Positions 41,958 to 50,715 of a DNA stretch of 64,000 nt are shown here, one piece after another. Every line of letters begins with the position of its first letter. Positions within the stretch are counted from its first letter, which is position 1. The stretch is from JAATFS01 sp037145635 (GTDB lineage Bacteria > Pseudomonadota > Gammaproteobacteria > Xanthomonadales > Xanthomonadaceae). The position numbers and the translations under genes are program-made. The DNA lies in the NCBI GenBank assembly GCA_037145635.1, contig JBBCXB010000001.1, positions 1,178,001-1,242,000 on the forward strand, read 5' to 3'. The notes under the pieces were generated by a model. The model ran no database searches. It had not been told where the DNA came from and saw only the letters and a program-made list of their open reading frames with translations.

Positions 41958-44498
41958 ATGTCATCGCCCGCTGTCCCGCTCGCTCCCGCCGCCGCTGCCG
42001 CGCCCGCCGCCCGTACCGTCGTCCACAAGTTCGGCGGCACCTCGGTGGCCGATGCCGAGCGCTACCGCCACGTCGCCCGGCTGTTGCTGGCCCGCGAGGA
42101 AGCCGTGCAGGTCACCGTGGTCTCGGCGATGAAGGGCGTGACCGACGCGCTGATCGCGCTGGCCGAACTGGCCGCCGCCGGGCGTGCCGAATGGCGCGAG
42201 CACTGGCACGCGCTGCGCGCGCGCCATCGCGGCGCCGCGGTGGCGCTGCTGGGCGAGTACTCCGGCGCGACCGTCGACGGCCTGGACGCGCAGTTCGACC
42301 ATCTGGCCGAGGTCATGGGGGCGCTGGCGGTGATCGGCGAGCTGCCGCGCGAGGTGCTGGAGCGGGTGCAGGGGCTGGGCGAGGTGTACTCGGCGCAGCT
42401 GCTGGGCGCGCACTTCGCCGCGCTCGGCGAGGACTGCGCGGTGCTGGATGCGCGCGAGGTGCTGGTGGTCAACCGCGGCGACCTCGGGGTGGACGTGGAC
42501 TGGGGCGTCAGCGCGCAGCGGCTGGCCGACTGGCGCGCGCGGCACCCGTCGTCGCGGGTGGTGGTGACCGGCTTCGTCGCGCGCGACCGCGGCGAGCGCA
42601 TCACCACCCTGGGCCGCAACGGCAGCGACTACTCCGGCGCGATCTTCGCCGCGCTGTTCGACGCCGACGAGCTGCACATCTGGACCGATGTCGACGGCGT
42701 GCTGTCGGCCGACCCGCGGGTGGTGCCGGAGGCGGTCCAGCTGGAGACGCTCAGCTACGACGAGGCCTGCGAGCTGGCCTACTTCGGCGCCAAGGTGGTG
42801 CACCCGCAGACCATGTCGCCGGCGATCGAGCGCGGCCTGCCGATCATCATCCGCAATACCTTCCAGCCCGAGCACCCGGGCACCCGCATCACCGCGCGCA
42901 GCCAGGTCAGCGGTCCGATCAAGGGCCTGACCCTGAGCCCGGACCTGGCCGTGCTGAACCTGGAGGGCACCGGCCTGATGGGCGTGCCGGGCACCGCCGA
43001 GCGCGTGTTCGCGTCGTTGCGCAACGCCCGGGTCTCGGTGGTGATGATCTCGCAGGGCTCGTCGGAACACTCGATCTGCTGCGTGGTGCGGCAGGGCGAG
43101 TGCGAGCGCGCCCGCGATGCGCTGCTGCACGCCTTCGCCCACGAGCTGGCGGTCGGCCAGGTGCAGCGCGTGCAGCTGACCACCGGCATCAGCGTGCTGG
43201 CGGCGGTCGGCGACGGCATGGCCGGGCAGCCGGGCGTGGCCGCGCGGCTGTTCGAGTCGCTGGGCCGCGCCCAGGTCAACATCCTGGCGATCGCGCAGGG
43301 CTCGTCGGAGCGCAACATCTCGGTGGCGATCGACAGCGCCCATGCGACCAAGGCGCTGCGTGCCGCGCATGCGGGTTTCTGGCTGTCGCCGCAGACCTTC
43401 TCGGTCGGCGTGATCGGCCCCGGCAACGTCGGCGCCGCGCTGCTCGACCAGCTGCGCACCGCCCAGCCGCAGCTGCTGGCCAAGGCGAACCTGGACCTGC
43501 GGCTGCGCGCGGTGGTCTCGCGCAGCCGCATGCTGCTGGACGAGCGCGGCCTGGTCGGCGACTGGCGGGCCGCCTTCGCCGCCAGCGCCAGCGTCACCGA
43601 CCTGGACCGCTTCACCGCGCACCTGCTGTCGGCGCACCTGCCGCATGCGGTGATCATCGACTGCAGCGGCAGCCCCGAGGTCGCCGACCGCTATGCCGGC
43701 TGGCTGGCCGCGGGCATCCACGTGGTCACCCCGAACAAGCAGGCCGGCTCCGGCCCGCTGGCGCGGTTCGCGGCGATCCGTGAGGCCGCGGCGGCCAGCG
43801 GCGCGCGCTTCCGCTACGAGGCCACGGTGGGGGCCGGGCTGCCGGTGATCACCACGCTGCGCGACCTGGTCGACACCGGCGACGCGGTGACCTCGATCGA
43901 GGGCATCTTCTCCGGCACGCTGGCCTGGCTGTTCAACAAGTACGACGGCAGCGTGCCGTTCTCCGAACTGGTCGCCCAGGCGCGGGCCATGGGCTATACC
44001 GAGCCGGATCCGCGCGACGACCTGTCGGGGATCGACGTCGCGCGCAAGCTGGTGATCCTGGCACGCGAGGCCGGGCGCGAGGTCAGCCTGGAGGATGTCG
44101 CGGTGGAGAGCCTGGTGCCCGAGGCGCTGCGCGAGGCCTCGGTCGAGGCGTTCATGGCCGGGCTGGTCGAGGTCGACGCGGTGTTCGCCCGGCGCCTGGC
44201 CGAGGCGCGCGGGCGCGGCAACGTGCTGCGCTACGTGGCGCAGCTGCCGCCGCAGGCCGGGACCGCGCCGGCCGCCGGGGACACCGCGCACCTGCCCAGC
44301 GTGGGCCTGGTCGAGCTGCCGGCCGACCACGGCTTCGCCAACCTGCGCCTGACCGACAACGTGGTGCAGTTCACCACGCGGCGCTATTGCGAGAACCCGC
44401 TGGTGGTGCAGGGCCCCGGCGCCGGGCCGGAGGTCACAGCCGCGGGCGTGTTCGCCGACCTGCTGCGGGTGGCGGCCGGCGAGGGGGCGCGGCTGTGA
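41958..44498 (+). CDS. thrA: bifunctional aspartokinase / homoserine dehydrogenase
   Basis: 846 residues. Aspartokinase domain (~20-300): VHKFGGTSVADAERY with catalytic Lys24, TTLGRNGSDYSGAIF, WTDVDGVLSADPRVV and FGAKVVHPQTM. Two ACT regulatory repeats follow (LNLEGTGLMGVPGTAERVF; SVVMISQGSSEHSICCVV; VNILAIAQGSSERNIS). Homoserine dehydrogenase domain (~480-846): VGVIGPGNVGAALLDQL (NAD(P)-binding), VVTPNKQAGSG, RYEATVGAGLPVI, GIFSGTLAWLFN, and DPRDDLSGIDVARKLVIL. Catalyses the first and third steps from aspartate to threonine; allosteric Thr inhibition is expected. GAGG at 41947-41950 lies 7 bases before the ATG. First gene of thrABC behind the leader peptide. Confidence 0.97.
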   Translation: MSSPAVPLAPAAAAAPAARTVVHKFGGTSVADAERYRHVARLLLAREEAVQVTVVSAMKGVTDALIALAELAAAGRAEWREHWHALRARHRGAAVALLGEYSGATVDGLDAQFDHLAEVMGALAVIGELPREVLERVQGLGEVYSAQLLGAHFAALGEDCAVLDAREVLVVNRGDLGVDVDWGVSAQRLADWRARHPSSRVVVTGFVARDRGERITTLGRNGSDYSGAIFAALFDADELHIWTDVDGVLSADPRVVPEAVQLETLSYDEACELAYFGAKVVHPQTMSPAIERGLPIIIRNTFQPEHPGTRITARSQVSGPIKGLTLSPDLAVLNLEGTGLMGVPGTAERVFASLRNARVSVVMISQGSSEHSICCVVRQGECERARDALLHAFAHELAVGQVQRVQLTTGISVLAAVGDGMAGQPGVAARLFESLGRAQVNILAIAQGSSERNISVAIDSAHATKALRAAHAGFWLSPQTFSVGVIGPGNVGAALLDQLRTAQPQLLAKANLDLRLRAVVSRSRMLLDERGLVGDWRAAFAASASVTDLDRFTAHLLSAHLPHAVIIDCSGSPEVADRYAGWLAAGIHVVTPNKQAGSGPLARFAAIREAAAASGARFRYEATVGAGLPVITTLRDLVDTGDAVTSIEGIFSGTLAWLFNKYDGSVPFSELVAQARAMGYTEPDPRDDLSGIDVARKLVILAREAGREVSLEDVAVESLVPEALREASVEAFMAGLVEVDAVFARRLAEARGRGNVLRYVAQLPPQAGTAPAAGDTAHLPSVGLVELPADHGFANLRLTDNVVQFTTRRYCENPLVVQGPGAGPEVTAAGVFADLLRVAAGEGARL

Positions 44499-45457
44499 GC
44501 GCGGTCTCCGCGCCGATTGCGGCGCCGGCGCGGGCCGGGCGGCACGAGGCGCGCGCGTTCGCGCCGGCCTCGGTGGCCAACGTGGCGGTCGGCTTCGATT
44601 TGCTGGGCTACGCGGTGCAGGGCGTCGGCGACACCGTCACGGTGCGCCGCATCGACGCGCCGGAGGTGCGCATCGCCGCGATCCGCGGCACCGCCGCGGC
44701 ATTGCCGCGCGAGGCGGCGCGCAACACCGCCGGGGCCGCGCTGATCGCGCTGCGGCAGTCGCTGGCGCTGCCGTACGGCTTCGAGCTGGAGATCGACAAG
44801 GGCATCCCGCTCAGCTCGGGCATGGGCGGTTCGGCGGCCTCGTGCGTGGCCGCGCTGGTGGCCGCCAACGCGTTGCTCGATACGCCGCTGCCGCGCGAGC
44901 AGCTGTATCCGCATGCGCTCGACGGCGAGGCGGTGGCCAGCGGCAGCCGCCATGGCGACAACCTGGGCCCGATGTTCCTCGGCGGCCTGGTGCTGTCCAC
45001 GCTGGAGCGGATGGTGCCGGTCCCGGTGCCGGCGGCCTGGCACAGCCTGCTGGTGCACCCGGACGCGCTGCTGGAGACCCGCCGCGCGCGCGCGGCGCTG
45101 GCCGGCGCGTACCGGCTGGAGGAGTTCGTCGCGCAGAGCAGCCACCTGGCCCTGGTCCTGGCCGGCTGCCACGCCGGCGACGAGTCGCTGGTGCGCGCCG
45201 GGCTGCGCGACGTGCTGGTGGAGCCGCGGCGTGCGCCGCTGATCATGGGCTTCGACGCCGCCAAGGCCGCGGCGCTGGCGGCCGGCGCGATGGGGGCGAG
45301 CATCTCCGGCGCCGGTCCCAGCGTGTTCGCCTGGTTTCCCACCCGCGCGGCGGCCGAGGCCGCGGCCCCCGCCGTACGTGCCGCCTTCGCCGCGGCGGGG
45401 CTGGACAGCCAGAGCTGGGTCTCGCCGCTCGACTGCCCCGGCGCCGTGGTGCTGTAG
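44495..45457 (+). CDS. thrB: homoserine kinase
   Basis: 320 residues, GHMP kinase. FAPASVANVAVGFDLLGYAV at the N-terminus (GHMP motif 1), ATP loop GIPLSSGMGGSAASCVAA (motif 2), and the C-terminal GASISGAGPSVFAW (motif 3). Phosphorylates homoserine for ThrC. The GTG start overlaps the thrA stop (GTGA), so the two are coupled. It is followed by 166 bp before thrC that hold a strong hairpin. Confidence 0.97.
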   Translation: MSAVSAPIAAPARAGRHEARAFAPASVANVAVGFDLLGYAVQGVGDTVTVRRIDAPEVRIAAIRGTAAALPREAARNTAGAALIALRQSLALPYGFELEIDKGIPLSSGMGGSAASCVAALVAANALLDTPLPREQLYPHALDGEAVASGSRHGDNLGPMFLGGLVLSTLERMVPVPVPAAWHSLLVHPDALLETRRARAALAGAYRLEEFVAQSSHLALVLAGCHAGDESLVRAGLRDVLVEPRRAPLIMGFDAAKAAALAAGAMGASISGAGPSVFAWFPTRAAAEAAAPAVRAAFAAAGLDSQSWVSPLDCPGAVVL

Positions 45458-45495
45458 CGCCATGGCCGCGATCCGCCGGTGTCCGTCCCGTCGCC

Positions 45496-45520
45496 GCGCC
45501 GCCGCTGCGCGCGGCGGCGC
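45496..45520 (+). other. perfect 10-bp hairpin between thrB and thrC
   Basis: GCGCCGCCGC (45496-45505) and its complement (45511-45520) with loop TGCGC. No T-run. It may lower thrC expression relative to thrAB or protect mRNA ends after processing. Confidence 0.45.
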
Positions 45521-45623
45521 CCGGGCCCTGCGGCGGCCCGCGGACGCGGACGCCTCCCGGCCCGACGGCTGCCCGCCCGTGCCCACGGCCCTCCGACCTT
45601 TCCTTACCTGATACGGATCACCG

Positions 45624-46916
45624 ATGAACTACGTCTCCACCCGCCATGCCGCGCCCGCGGCCACCCTCAGCCAGGCCATCGCCGCCGGCCTGGCGCCCGA
45701 TGGCGGCCTGTACGTGCCCGAGCGGATGCCGCCGCCGCGCGAGCTGGCGCCGGGTGCCCGCCTGGCCGACACCGCCGCGGAGCTGCTGGCCCCGTTCTTC
45801 GCCGGCGACGCGCTGGCCGAGGCCCTGCCCGCGATCTGCACCGAAGCCTTCGACTTCGCGGCACCGCTGGTGCCGCTGGCCACGCCCGGCGACTACGCGC
45901 TGGAGCTGTTCCACGGGCCCACCGCGGCGTTCAAGGATTTCGGGGCGCGCTTCCTCGCGGCCTGCCTGACCCGGCTGCGCAGCGGCACCGATCGGCCGCT
46001 GACCATCCTGGTGGCGACCTCCGGCGACACCGGCGCGGCGGTCGCGGCCGCGTTCCACCGCCAGCCCGGGCTGCGCGTGGTGGTGGTTTACCCGGACGGA
46101 CGCGTGTCGCCGCGCCAGGCGCACCAGCTGGGGTGCTTCGGCGACAACATCCAGGCACTGCGCGTGACCGGCTCCTTCGACGACTGCCAGGCGCTGGTCA
46201 AGCAGGCCCTCAACGACACCGCGCTGCAGGCCCGGGTGCCGCTCAGTTCGGCCAACAGCATCAGCCTGGGCCGGCTGCTGCCGCAGATGAGCTACTACGC
46301 CCACGCCGCCCTCAGCCACCACGCGCTGCAGGGCGCGCCGCTGAACCTGGTGGTGCCGACCGGCAACCTGGGCAACGCGCTCGCCGCGATCCTGGCGCGC
46401 GGGCTCGGCGTGCCGATCGGGCGCATCGCGCTGGCCACCAACGCCAACCACGTGCTGCCGGACTATTTCGCCGGGGCCGACTACGCGCCCCAGGCCAGCG
46501 TCGCCACCGTGGCCAATGCCATGGACGTGGGCGCCCCCAGCAACTTCGAGCGCCTGCGCTGGCTGTACCGCGGCGACGATGCCGCGCTGCGCGAGGCGTT
46601 CACGGCGCTGTCGGTCGACGACGCGGCGATCCGCCGGACCCTGGCCGAGCGCCATCGCCGCCACGGCGAAGTGTTCTGCCCGCATACCGCGACCGCGGTG
46701 CACGTGCTGGAGCAGATCCGGGCCGAGGCCGAGCCCGGCGACTGGGCGGTGGCCGCCACCGCGCACCCGGCCAAGTTCGAGGCCGTGGTCGAGCCGCTGA
46801 TCGGGCAGGCGGTGCCGGTGCCGCCGGCCCTGGCGGCGCTGCTGCAGCGCCCGGCCCATGCCGAGCCGCTGGCGCCGGACTACGCCGCGTTCAGGGCGCG
46901 GCTGCTGGCCGGCTGA
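45624..46916 (+). CDS. thrC: threonine synthase
   Basis: 430 residues, PLP fold-type II. N-terminal MNYVSTRHAAP and LAPDGGLYVPE; PLP Lys in ELFHGPTAAFKDFGARF; phosphate loop VATSGDTGAAVA; NSISLGRLLPQMSYYAHA; and VPTGNLGNALA. Converts phosphohomoserine to threonine. Belongs to the short proteobacterial thrC class. ATG chosen for the conserved N-terminus; TACCTGATACGGATCACCG before it lacks a strong Shine-Dalgarno. Confidence 0.97.
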   Translation: MNYVSTRHAAPAATLSQAIAAGLAPDGGLYVPERMPPPRELAPGARLADTAAELLAPFFAGDALAEALPAICTEAFDFAAPLVPLATPGDYALELFHGPTAAFKDFGARFLAACLTRLRSGTDRPLTILVATSGDTGAAVAAAFHRQPGLRVVVVYPDGRVSPRQAHQLGCFGDNIQALRVTGSFDDCQALVKQALNDTALQARVPLSSANSISLGRLLPQMSYYAHAALSHHALQGAPLNLVVPTGNLGNALAAILARGLGVPIGRIALATNANHVLPDYFAGADYAPQASVATVANAMDVGAPSNFERLRWLYRGDDAALREAFTALSVDDAAIRRTLAERHRRHGEVFCPHTATAVHVLEQIRAEAEPGDWAVAATAHPAKFEAVVEPLIGQAVPVPPALAALLQRPAHAEPLAPDYAAFRARLLAG

Positions 46917-46928
46917 GCCCGTTCAGAC

Positions 46929-46948
46929 GGGGCGGCCGCGGCCGCCCC
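46929..46948 (+). terminator. 20-bp perfect palindrome after thrC
   Basis: GGGGCGGCCG and its exact complement abut with no loop, 13 bp after the thrC stop. It can fold as a hairpin but has no T-run; probably the end of the thr operon transcript. Confidence 0.5.
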
Positions 46949-46957
46949 GGTTGGGGG

Positions 46958-46963
46958 GATAAT
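46958..46963 (+). promoter_or_regulatory. -10 element GATAAT for the L,D-transpeptidase gene
   Basis: GGGATAATGGG, 54 bases before the ATG at 47017. The -35 region is not clear. Confidence 0.4.
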
Positions 46964-47016
46964 GGGCGGAGGGGTCCGCTCCGCGGCGGACCGCACGCTT
47001 CCCAGGGATCGATGCC

Positions 47017-47763
47017 ATGGCTTTTTCGTTGAAGCGGTCCGTCGTTGCGCTGGCCTGGCTGGGCGCGACGGTGCCGGCCGCCGTCGCCGCCGACCTCGGC
47101 GGCGCCCCGTCGTCGTTCACCGCCGCCGGCTCGGGCCTGCTCGAGGCCCTGGCACGGCAGGCGCCGTCGCTGGACCGGCACGTGCTGAGCCTGGCCGCCG
47201 AGGCGCTGCAGTGCGCGCGGCAGCGGCGCCAGGTGCCCGGCGACGCGCTGTTGAGCGTGATCGACTACAGCCGGCCCTCCACCGAGCGCCGGCTGTGGGT
47301 GTTCGACCTGGCGCGGCAGCGGCTGCTGTTCCAGGAATGGGTGGCGCACGGGCGCAACACCGGCACCAACGTGGCCTCGAAGTTCTCCAACAGCGACGGC
47401 AGCTTCATGTCCAGCCTCGGCGCGTTCACTGCCGAGGAGGTCTACACCGGCCACAACGGCTACTCGCTGCGGCTGAAGGGGCTGGAGCCGGGGTTCAACG
47501 ACCATGCCCGCGACCGCGCCATCGTGATCCACGGTGCCCCGTACGTCAGCGAGGCGGTGATCCGCAGCCAGGGCCGGCTAGGCCGCAGCCTGGGCTGCCC
47601 GGCGGTACGGCCGGCGATCGCGCGCCAGCTGATCGACACCTTGCGCGACGGTGCGTTCGTGTTCGCCTACTACCCCGACCGCCAGTGGCTCAAGCAGTCG
47701 CGGCTGCTCGATGCCGGCTGCGGCGGGTCCGGGGCCGTGGCCTCGCGCGACGGCGTCCGCTAG
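47017..47763 (+). CDS. exported murein L,D-transpeptidase-like protein (YkuD_2 type)
   Basis: 248 residues with a Sec signal peptide ending near AVAA-D. Catalytic pair: His172 in AIVIHGAPYVS and Cys194 in GRLGRSLGCPAV, as in the YkuD_2 (YcbB-unrelated, short) family. Upstream of it is the conserved SVIDYSRPSTERRLWVFDL and GTNVASKFSNSDGSFMSSLG. Likely acts on peptidoglycan in the periplasm; family members are poorly studied, so cross-linking or anchoring is inference. Single gene between the thr operon and the convergent FNR-type gene. Confidence 0.88.
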   Translation: MAFSLKRSVVALAWLGATVPAAVAADLGGAPSSFTAAGSGLLEALARQAPSLDRHVLSLAAEALQCARQRRQVPGDALLSVIDYSRPSTERRLWVFDLARQRLLFQEWVAHGRNTGTNVASKFSNSDGSFMSSLGAFTAEEVYTGHNGYSLRLKGLEPGFNDHARDRAIVIHGAPYVSEAVIRSQGRLGRSLGCPAVRPAIARQLIDTLRDGAFVFAYYPDRQWLKQSRLLDAGCGGSGAVASRDGVR

Positions 47764-47847
47764 CCGCGTGCCGGCAGTGCCAGCGGAAGGCGGGGGCGCA
47801 GCGGCCTGCGCGGTGCCGGCTGCGCCCGCGCCCGGTCGCCGCCGGCG

Positions 47848-48642
47848 TCAGAGCTCGTCGCCGGCCAGTTCGCGCAGGCCGGCGTAGTCGAGGATCTGCA
47901 CCACGTGCAACTGCGGCAGCGCGATCAGCTGCTGCTGCTTGAGCTTGGTGAAGGTGCGGCTGACCGTTTCCATGGTCAGGCCGAGGTGGTCGGCGATGTC
48001 GCCGCGGCCCATCGGCAACGGCACGGTGTCGCCCGGCATCCCGGGCTGGGTGGAGCGCGCCGCCAGGCGCAGCAGGAAGTTGGCCAGGCGCTCGCTGGGC
48101 TGCAGCCGCGCCAGCACCAGACCGGTGTCCTGTGCGGCCGCCAGCTCCATGCTGGTGCGCTGGAGCAGCTTGCGCTCCAGGCTCGGGTAGCGCTCGCGCA
48201 GCTGGCGCATGTGCACGCACGAGGTGCGGCACACCCGGCTGTCCACGATCGCCTCGATGTCGTGGCGGTGGCGCGGGGTGCCGGTCAGCCCGACGTAGTC
48301 GCCGGGCAGCACGAAGCCGGTGATCTGGCGGCGCCCGTCGGCCAGCGTGCGGACCATGCGCAGCGCGCCGGAGGTGACCGTGTAGACGTACTGCCGGGTC
48401 TCGCCGGTGCGGACCAGGGTGGTGCCGGCCGAATAGGGGTGGGAACTGGTGACCTCGTCGAGCGCGGCCATCTCGGTGGACGACAGCGCCGCGCAGATGG
48501 CGCGGCCGCGCACGGCGCAATGGGCGCATTCGAGCGGCGAAGCGACGCTGCCCAGGGCCGCGTCCGAGCACGTGGCGGGTGTTTCTGAGAACTGCCGGTA
48601 CATGGCGGGAGTCGCTGCGGAGACCGGGGAATCATACGCCAT
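47848..48642 (-). CDS. fnr: FNR-type (Crp/Fnr) regulator with Fe-S cysteine cluster
   Basis: About 264 residues from ATG 48642. N-terminal ECAHCAVRGRAIC gives Cys39, Cys42, Cys50 (C-x2-C-x7-C), and a further Cys pair lies in RVCRTSCVHM in the sensory domain; together the usual ligands of an oxygen-labile [4Fe-4S] cluster. The effector domain shows GTTLVRTGETRQYVYTVTSG and the HTH is GRGDIADHLGLTMETVSRTFTKLK, whose E--SR recognition helix matches the FNR class (TTGAT half-sites). It should activate or repress genes when oxygen is low. The start is uncertain (ATG 48603 and GTG 48690 also possible). Divergent from hisS. Confidence 0.85.
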   Translation of the reverse strand: MAYDSPVSAATPAMYRQFSETPATCSDAALGSVASPLECAHCAVRGRAICAALSSTEMAALDEVTSSHPYSAGTTLVRTGETRQYVYTVTSGALRMVRTLADGRRQITGFVLPGDYVGLTGTPRHRHDIEAIVDSRVCRTSCVHMRQLRERYPSLERKLLQRTSMELAAAQDTGLVLARLQPSERLANFLLRLAARSTQPGMPGDTVPLPMGRGDIADHLGLTMETVSRTFTKLKQQQLIALPQLHVVQILDYAGLRELAGDEL

Positions 48643-48666
48643 GCCATCGGAGCGGCCGGGTGCCGG

Positions 48667-48672
48667 TAGAAT
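48667..48672 (+). promoter_or_regulatory. -10 element TAGAAT of hisS
   Basis: GGTAGAATCGG, 39 bases before the hisS GTG and inside the start region of the divergent FNR-type gene. The -35 is not convincing. Confidence 0.45.
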
Positions 48673-48711
48673 CGGCGCCGACATCCCCACCGATCTGCAG
48701 GAGTTTCGCTA

Positions 48712-50121
48712 GTGATCAAGCCCCGTACGCCGCCCGGCATCATGGAACTGCTGCCGCGCGAGCAGATCGCGTTCCAGCGCATGCTGGACGTCATCCGCCG
48801 CAACTACGAGCGGTTCGGGTTCCTGCCGGTGGAGACGCCGGTGTTCGAGCTGTCGGACGTGCTGCTGACCAAGTCCGGCGGCGAGACCGAGCGCCAGGTG
48901 TATTTCGTGCAGTCCACCGGGGCGCTGGCCAATGCCGCCGGCGCCGACGAGGCCGAGCCGGCCGGCCGGTCGCTCCCCGAGCTGGCGCTGCGCTTCGACC
49001 TGACCGTGCCGCTGGCGCGCTACGTGGCCGAACACGAGCACGAGCTGACGTTCCCGTTCCGGCGCTACCAGATGCAGCGGGTCTACCGCGGCGAGCGCGC
49101 CCAGCGCGGCCGCTTCCGCGAGTTCTACCAGTGCGACATCGACGTGATCGGCAAGGACGCGCTGAGCATCCGCTACGACGCCGAGGTGCTGGCCGTGATC
49201 CACGCGGTGTTCGCCGAGCTGGGCATCGGCGACTTCGCGGTGCAGCTGAACAACCGCAAACTGATGCGCGGCTTCTTCGAGAGCCTGGGCGTGGCCGAGG
49301 GCGAGCGCCAGCTGGCGGTGCTGCGCGAGGTCGACAAGCTCGACAAGCGCGGCGCCGACTACGTGCGCGAGACGCTGGCCGGCGAGGGCTTCGGGATCCC
49401 GGCCGCGCAGGTCGAGCAGATCCTGGCCTTCGTCGCGGTGCGTTCCAGCGGCCACGCCGACGCCCTGGCGCGGCTGGACGCGCTGGCCGCCGCGGCCGCC
49501 GGCAGCGCCACCCTGGCCGAGGGCGTGGCCGAGTTGCGCGAGGTGCTGGAGCTGGTACGGGCACTGGGCGTGCCCGAGCAGGCCTACTGCCTGAACTTCT
49601 CGATCGCGCGTGGCCTGGACTACTACACCGGCACCGTCTACGAGACCCTGCTCAGCGACCACCCGCAGATCGGCTCGATCTGCTCGGGCGGGCGCTACGA
49701 GGACCTGGCCAGCCACTACAGCAAGTCGCGGCTGCCCGGCGTCGGCATCTCGATCGGCCTGACCCGGCTGTTCTGGCAGCTGCGCGAGGCCGGCCTGATC
49801 GCCGGCATCGAGGCCAGCAGCGTGCAGGCCATGGTCGCGCTGATGGACGAGGCCCGGCTCGACGACGCGCTGGACATCGCGCGCCGGCTGCGCATCGGCG
49901 GCATCAACACCGAGGTACAGATGGAGCCGAAGAAGATCGGCAAGCAGTTCCAGTACGCGGCCCGGGCCGGGATCCGCTTCGTGGTGCTGGCCGGCGAGGA
50001 CGAGCTGGCGCGCGGCGTGGTCGCGGTCAAGGACCTGGTGCGCGAGCAGCAGTTCGAGGTCGCGCGCGACGAGCTCGCCAGCACCCTGCAGGTCGAGCTG
50101 GAACAGGCCAAGGTGATGTAG
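48712..50121 (+). CDS. hisS: histidyl-tRNA synthetase
   Basis: 469 residues, class II aminoacyl-tRNA synthetase. Motif 2 area YQMQRVYRGERAQRGRFREFYQCDID, the His-binding RGLDYYTGTVYE, motif 3 GVGISIGLTRL, and a C-terminal anticodon-binding domain. Slightly longer than E. coli HisRS (424) and nearer to the group that carries MIKPRTPPGIMELLPREQ. GTG start with CAGGAG 8 bases upstream. Just upstream of the his regulator gene and operon, so charging and synthesis of histidine lie side by side. Confidence 0.96.
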   Translation: MIKPRTPPGIMELLPREQIAFQRMLDVIRRNYERFGFLPVETPVFELSDVLLTKSGGETERQVYFVQSTGALANAAGADEAEPAGRSLPELALRFDLTVPLARYVAEHEHELTFPFRRYQMQRVYRGERAQRGRFREFYQCDIDVIGKDALSIRYDAEVLAVIHAVFAELGIGDFAVQLNNRKLMRGFFESLGVAEGERQLAVLREVDKLDKRGADYVRETLAGEGFGIPAAQVEQILAFVAVRSSGHADALARLDALAAAAAGSATLAEGVAELREVLELVRALGVPEQAYCLNFSIARGLDYYTGTVYETLLSDHPQIGSICSGGRYEDLASHYSKSRLPGVGISIGLTRLFWQLREAGLIAGIEASSVQAMVALMDEARLDDALDIARRLRIGGINTEVQMEPKKIGKQFQYAARAGIRFVVLAGEDELARGVVAVKDLVREQQFEVARDELASTLQVELEQAKVM

Positions 50122-50138
50122 CCCCCGGGCGGGGCCGC

Positions 50139-50169
50139 GCCTGCGGGCGCGTCCCGCCCGCAGGCCTTT
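50139..50169 (+). terminator. terminator after hisS
   Basis: GCCTGCGGGCG (50139-50149) pairs perfectly with 50155-50165 around CGTCC, then CTTTC. Stem of 11 bp starting 18 bases after the stop. Confidence 0.75.
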
Positions 50170-50324
50170 CGGCAGCGCCCCGACCGCGGGGGGCCGGATG
50201 CCCGGCGTGGCCCTGCCGATCATTCGCACAAGGCAGGGGGGGGCGATGACGCAAGCGGCGGCCGTCCTGCATCGCCTGCGGGCCGCACCACCTGCCGCCC
50301 GCCTGAACGAGCTCGGCCCGAGGG

Positions 50325-50352
50325 TTGTCCGGAACTCCCCCTTTGGATTAAT
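50325..50352 (+). promoter_or_regulatory. candidate promoter of the his operon
   Basis: TTGTCC (50325-50330), 16 bases, ATTAAT (50347-50352). The -10 overlaps the left arm of the palindrome at 50345-50378, so a repressor bound there would block polymerase. If used, transcription starts about 20 bases before the ATG. Confidence 0.4.
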
Positions 50353-50378
50353 GTGCTAACACGCTATTACATTAATCC
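50345..50378. promoter_or_regulatory. HisR-type operator, perfect 10-bp inverted repeat
   Basis: GGATTAATGT (50345-50354) and ACATTAATCC (50369-50378) with a 14-base spacer containing GCTAAC and GCTATTA. It ends 1 base before the ATG of the TrpR-type gene. The AT-rich palindrome is sharply different from its GC-rich surroundings. Inferred to be the autoregulatory operator of the his operon. Confidence 0.75.
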
Positions 50379-50379
50379 G

Positions 50380-50706
50380 ATGAAACAACGCCCCGCCACC
50401 TCCCGCGATCCCGATGCCGGCGCCTCCCTGAGCGCCCTGGCGCACGCACTTTCGCACCTGCAGCAGGTGGACGACGTGGTCGCGTTCCTGCGCGACCTGT
50501 GCACCCCCGCCGAGCTGGAGGCGATGTCCGACCGCTGGCGGGTGGTACCGCTGCTGCTGAAGGGCGTGCCGTACCGCGAGATCCACGACCTGACCCAGGT
50601 CAGCGTGACCACCATCGGCCGCGTCGCCCGCACGCTGGAGCACGGCGCCGGCGGTTATGCGGCCGCCCTGCGCGAGCAGGCCCCGCGCACCAACGACTCC
50701 CACTGA
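50380..50706 (+). CDS. hisR: TrpR/YerC-family repressor, probable histidine operon regulator
   Basis: 108 residues, TrpR superfamily. LRDLCTPAELEAMSDRW then VPLLLKGVPYREIHDLTQVSVTTIGRVAR contains the HTH of YerC/YecD-type TrpR relatives. It stands 9 bp before hisG. Comparative work has assigned such genes in Xanthomonadales to histidine control (HisR); that this one binds histidine is inference. The ATG has no Shine-Dalgarno and follows the palindrome directly, so a leaderless or very short-leader mRNA is likely; an in-frame GTG at 50353 is an alternative. Confidence 0.82.
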   Translation: MKQRPATSRDPDAGASLSALAHALSHLQQVDDVVAFLRDLCTPAELEAMSDRWRVVPLLLKGVPYREIHDLTQVSVTTIGRVARTLEHGAGGYAAALREQAPRTNDSH

Positions 50707-50715
50707 GATCCCGAA

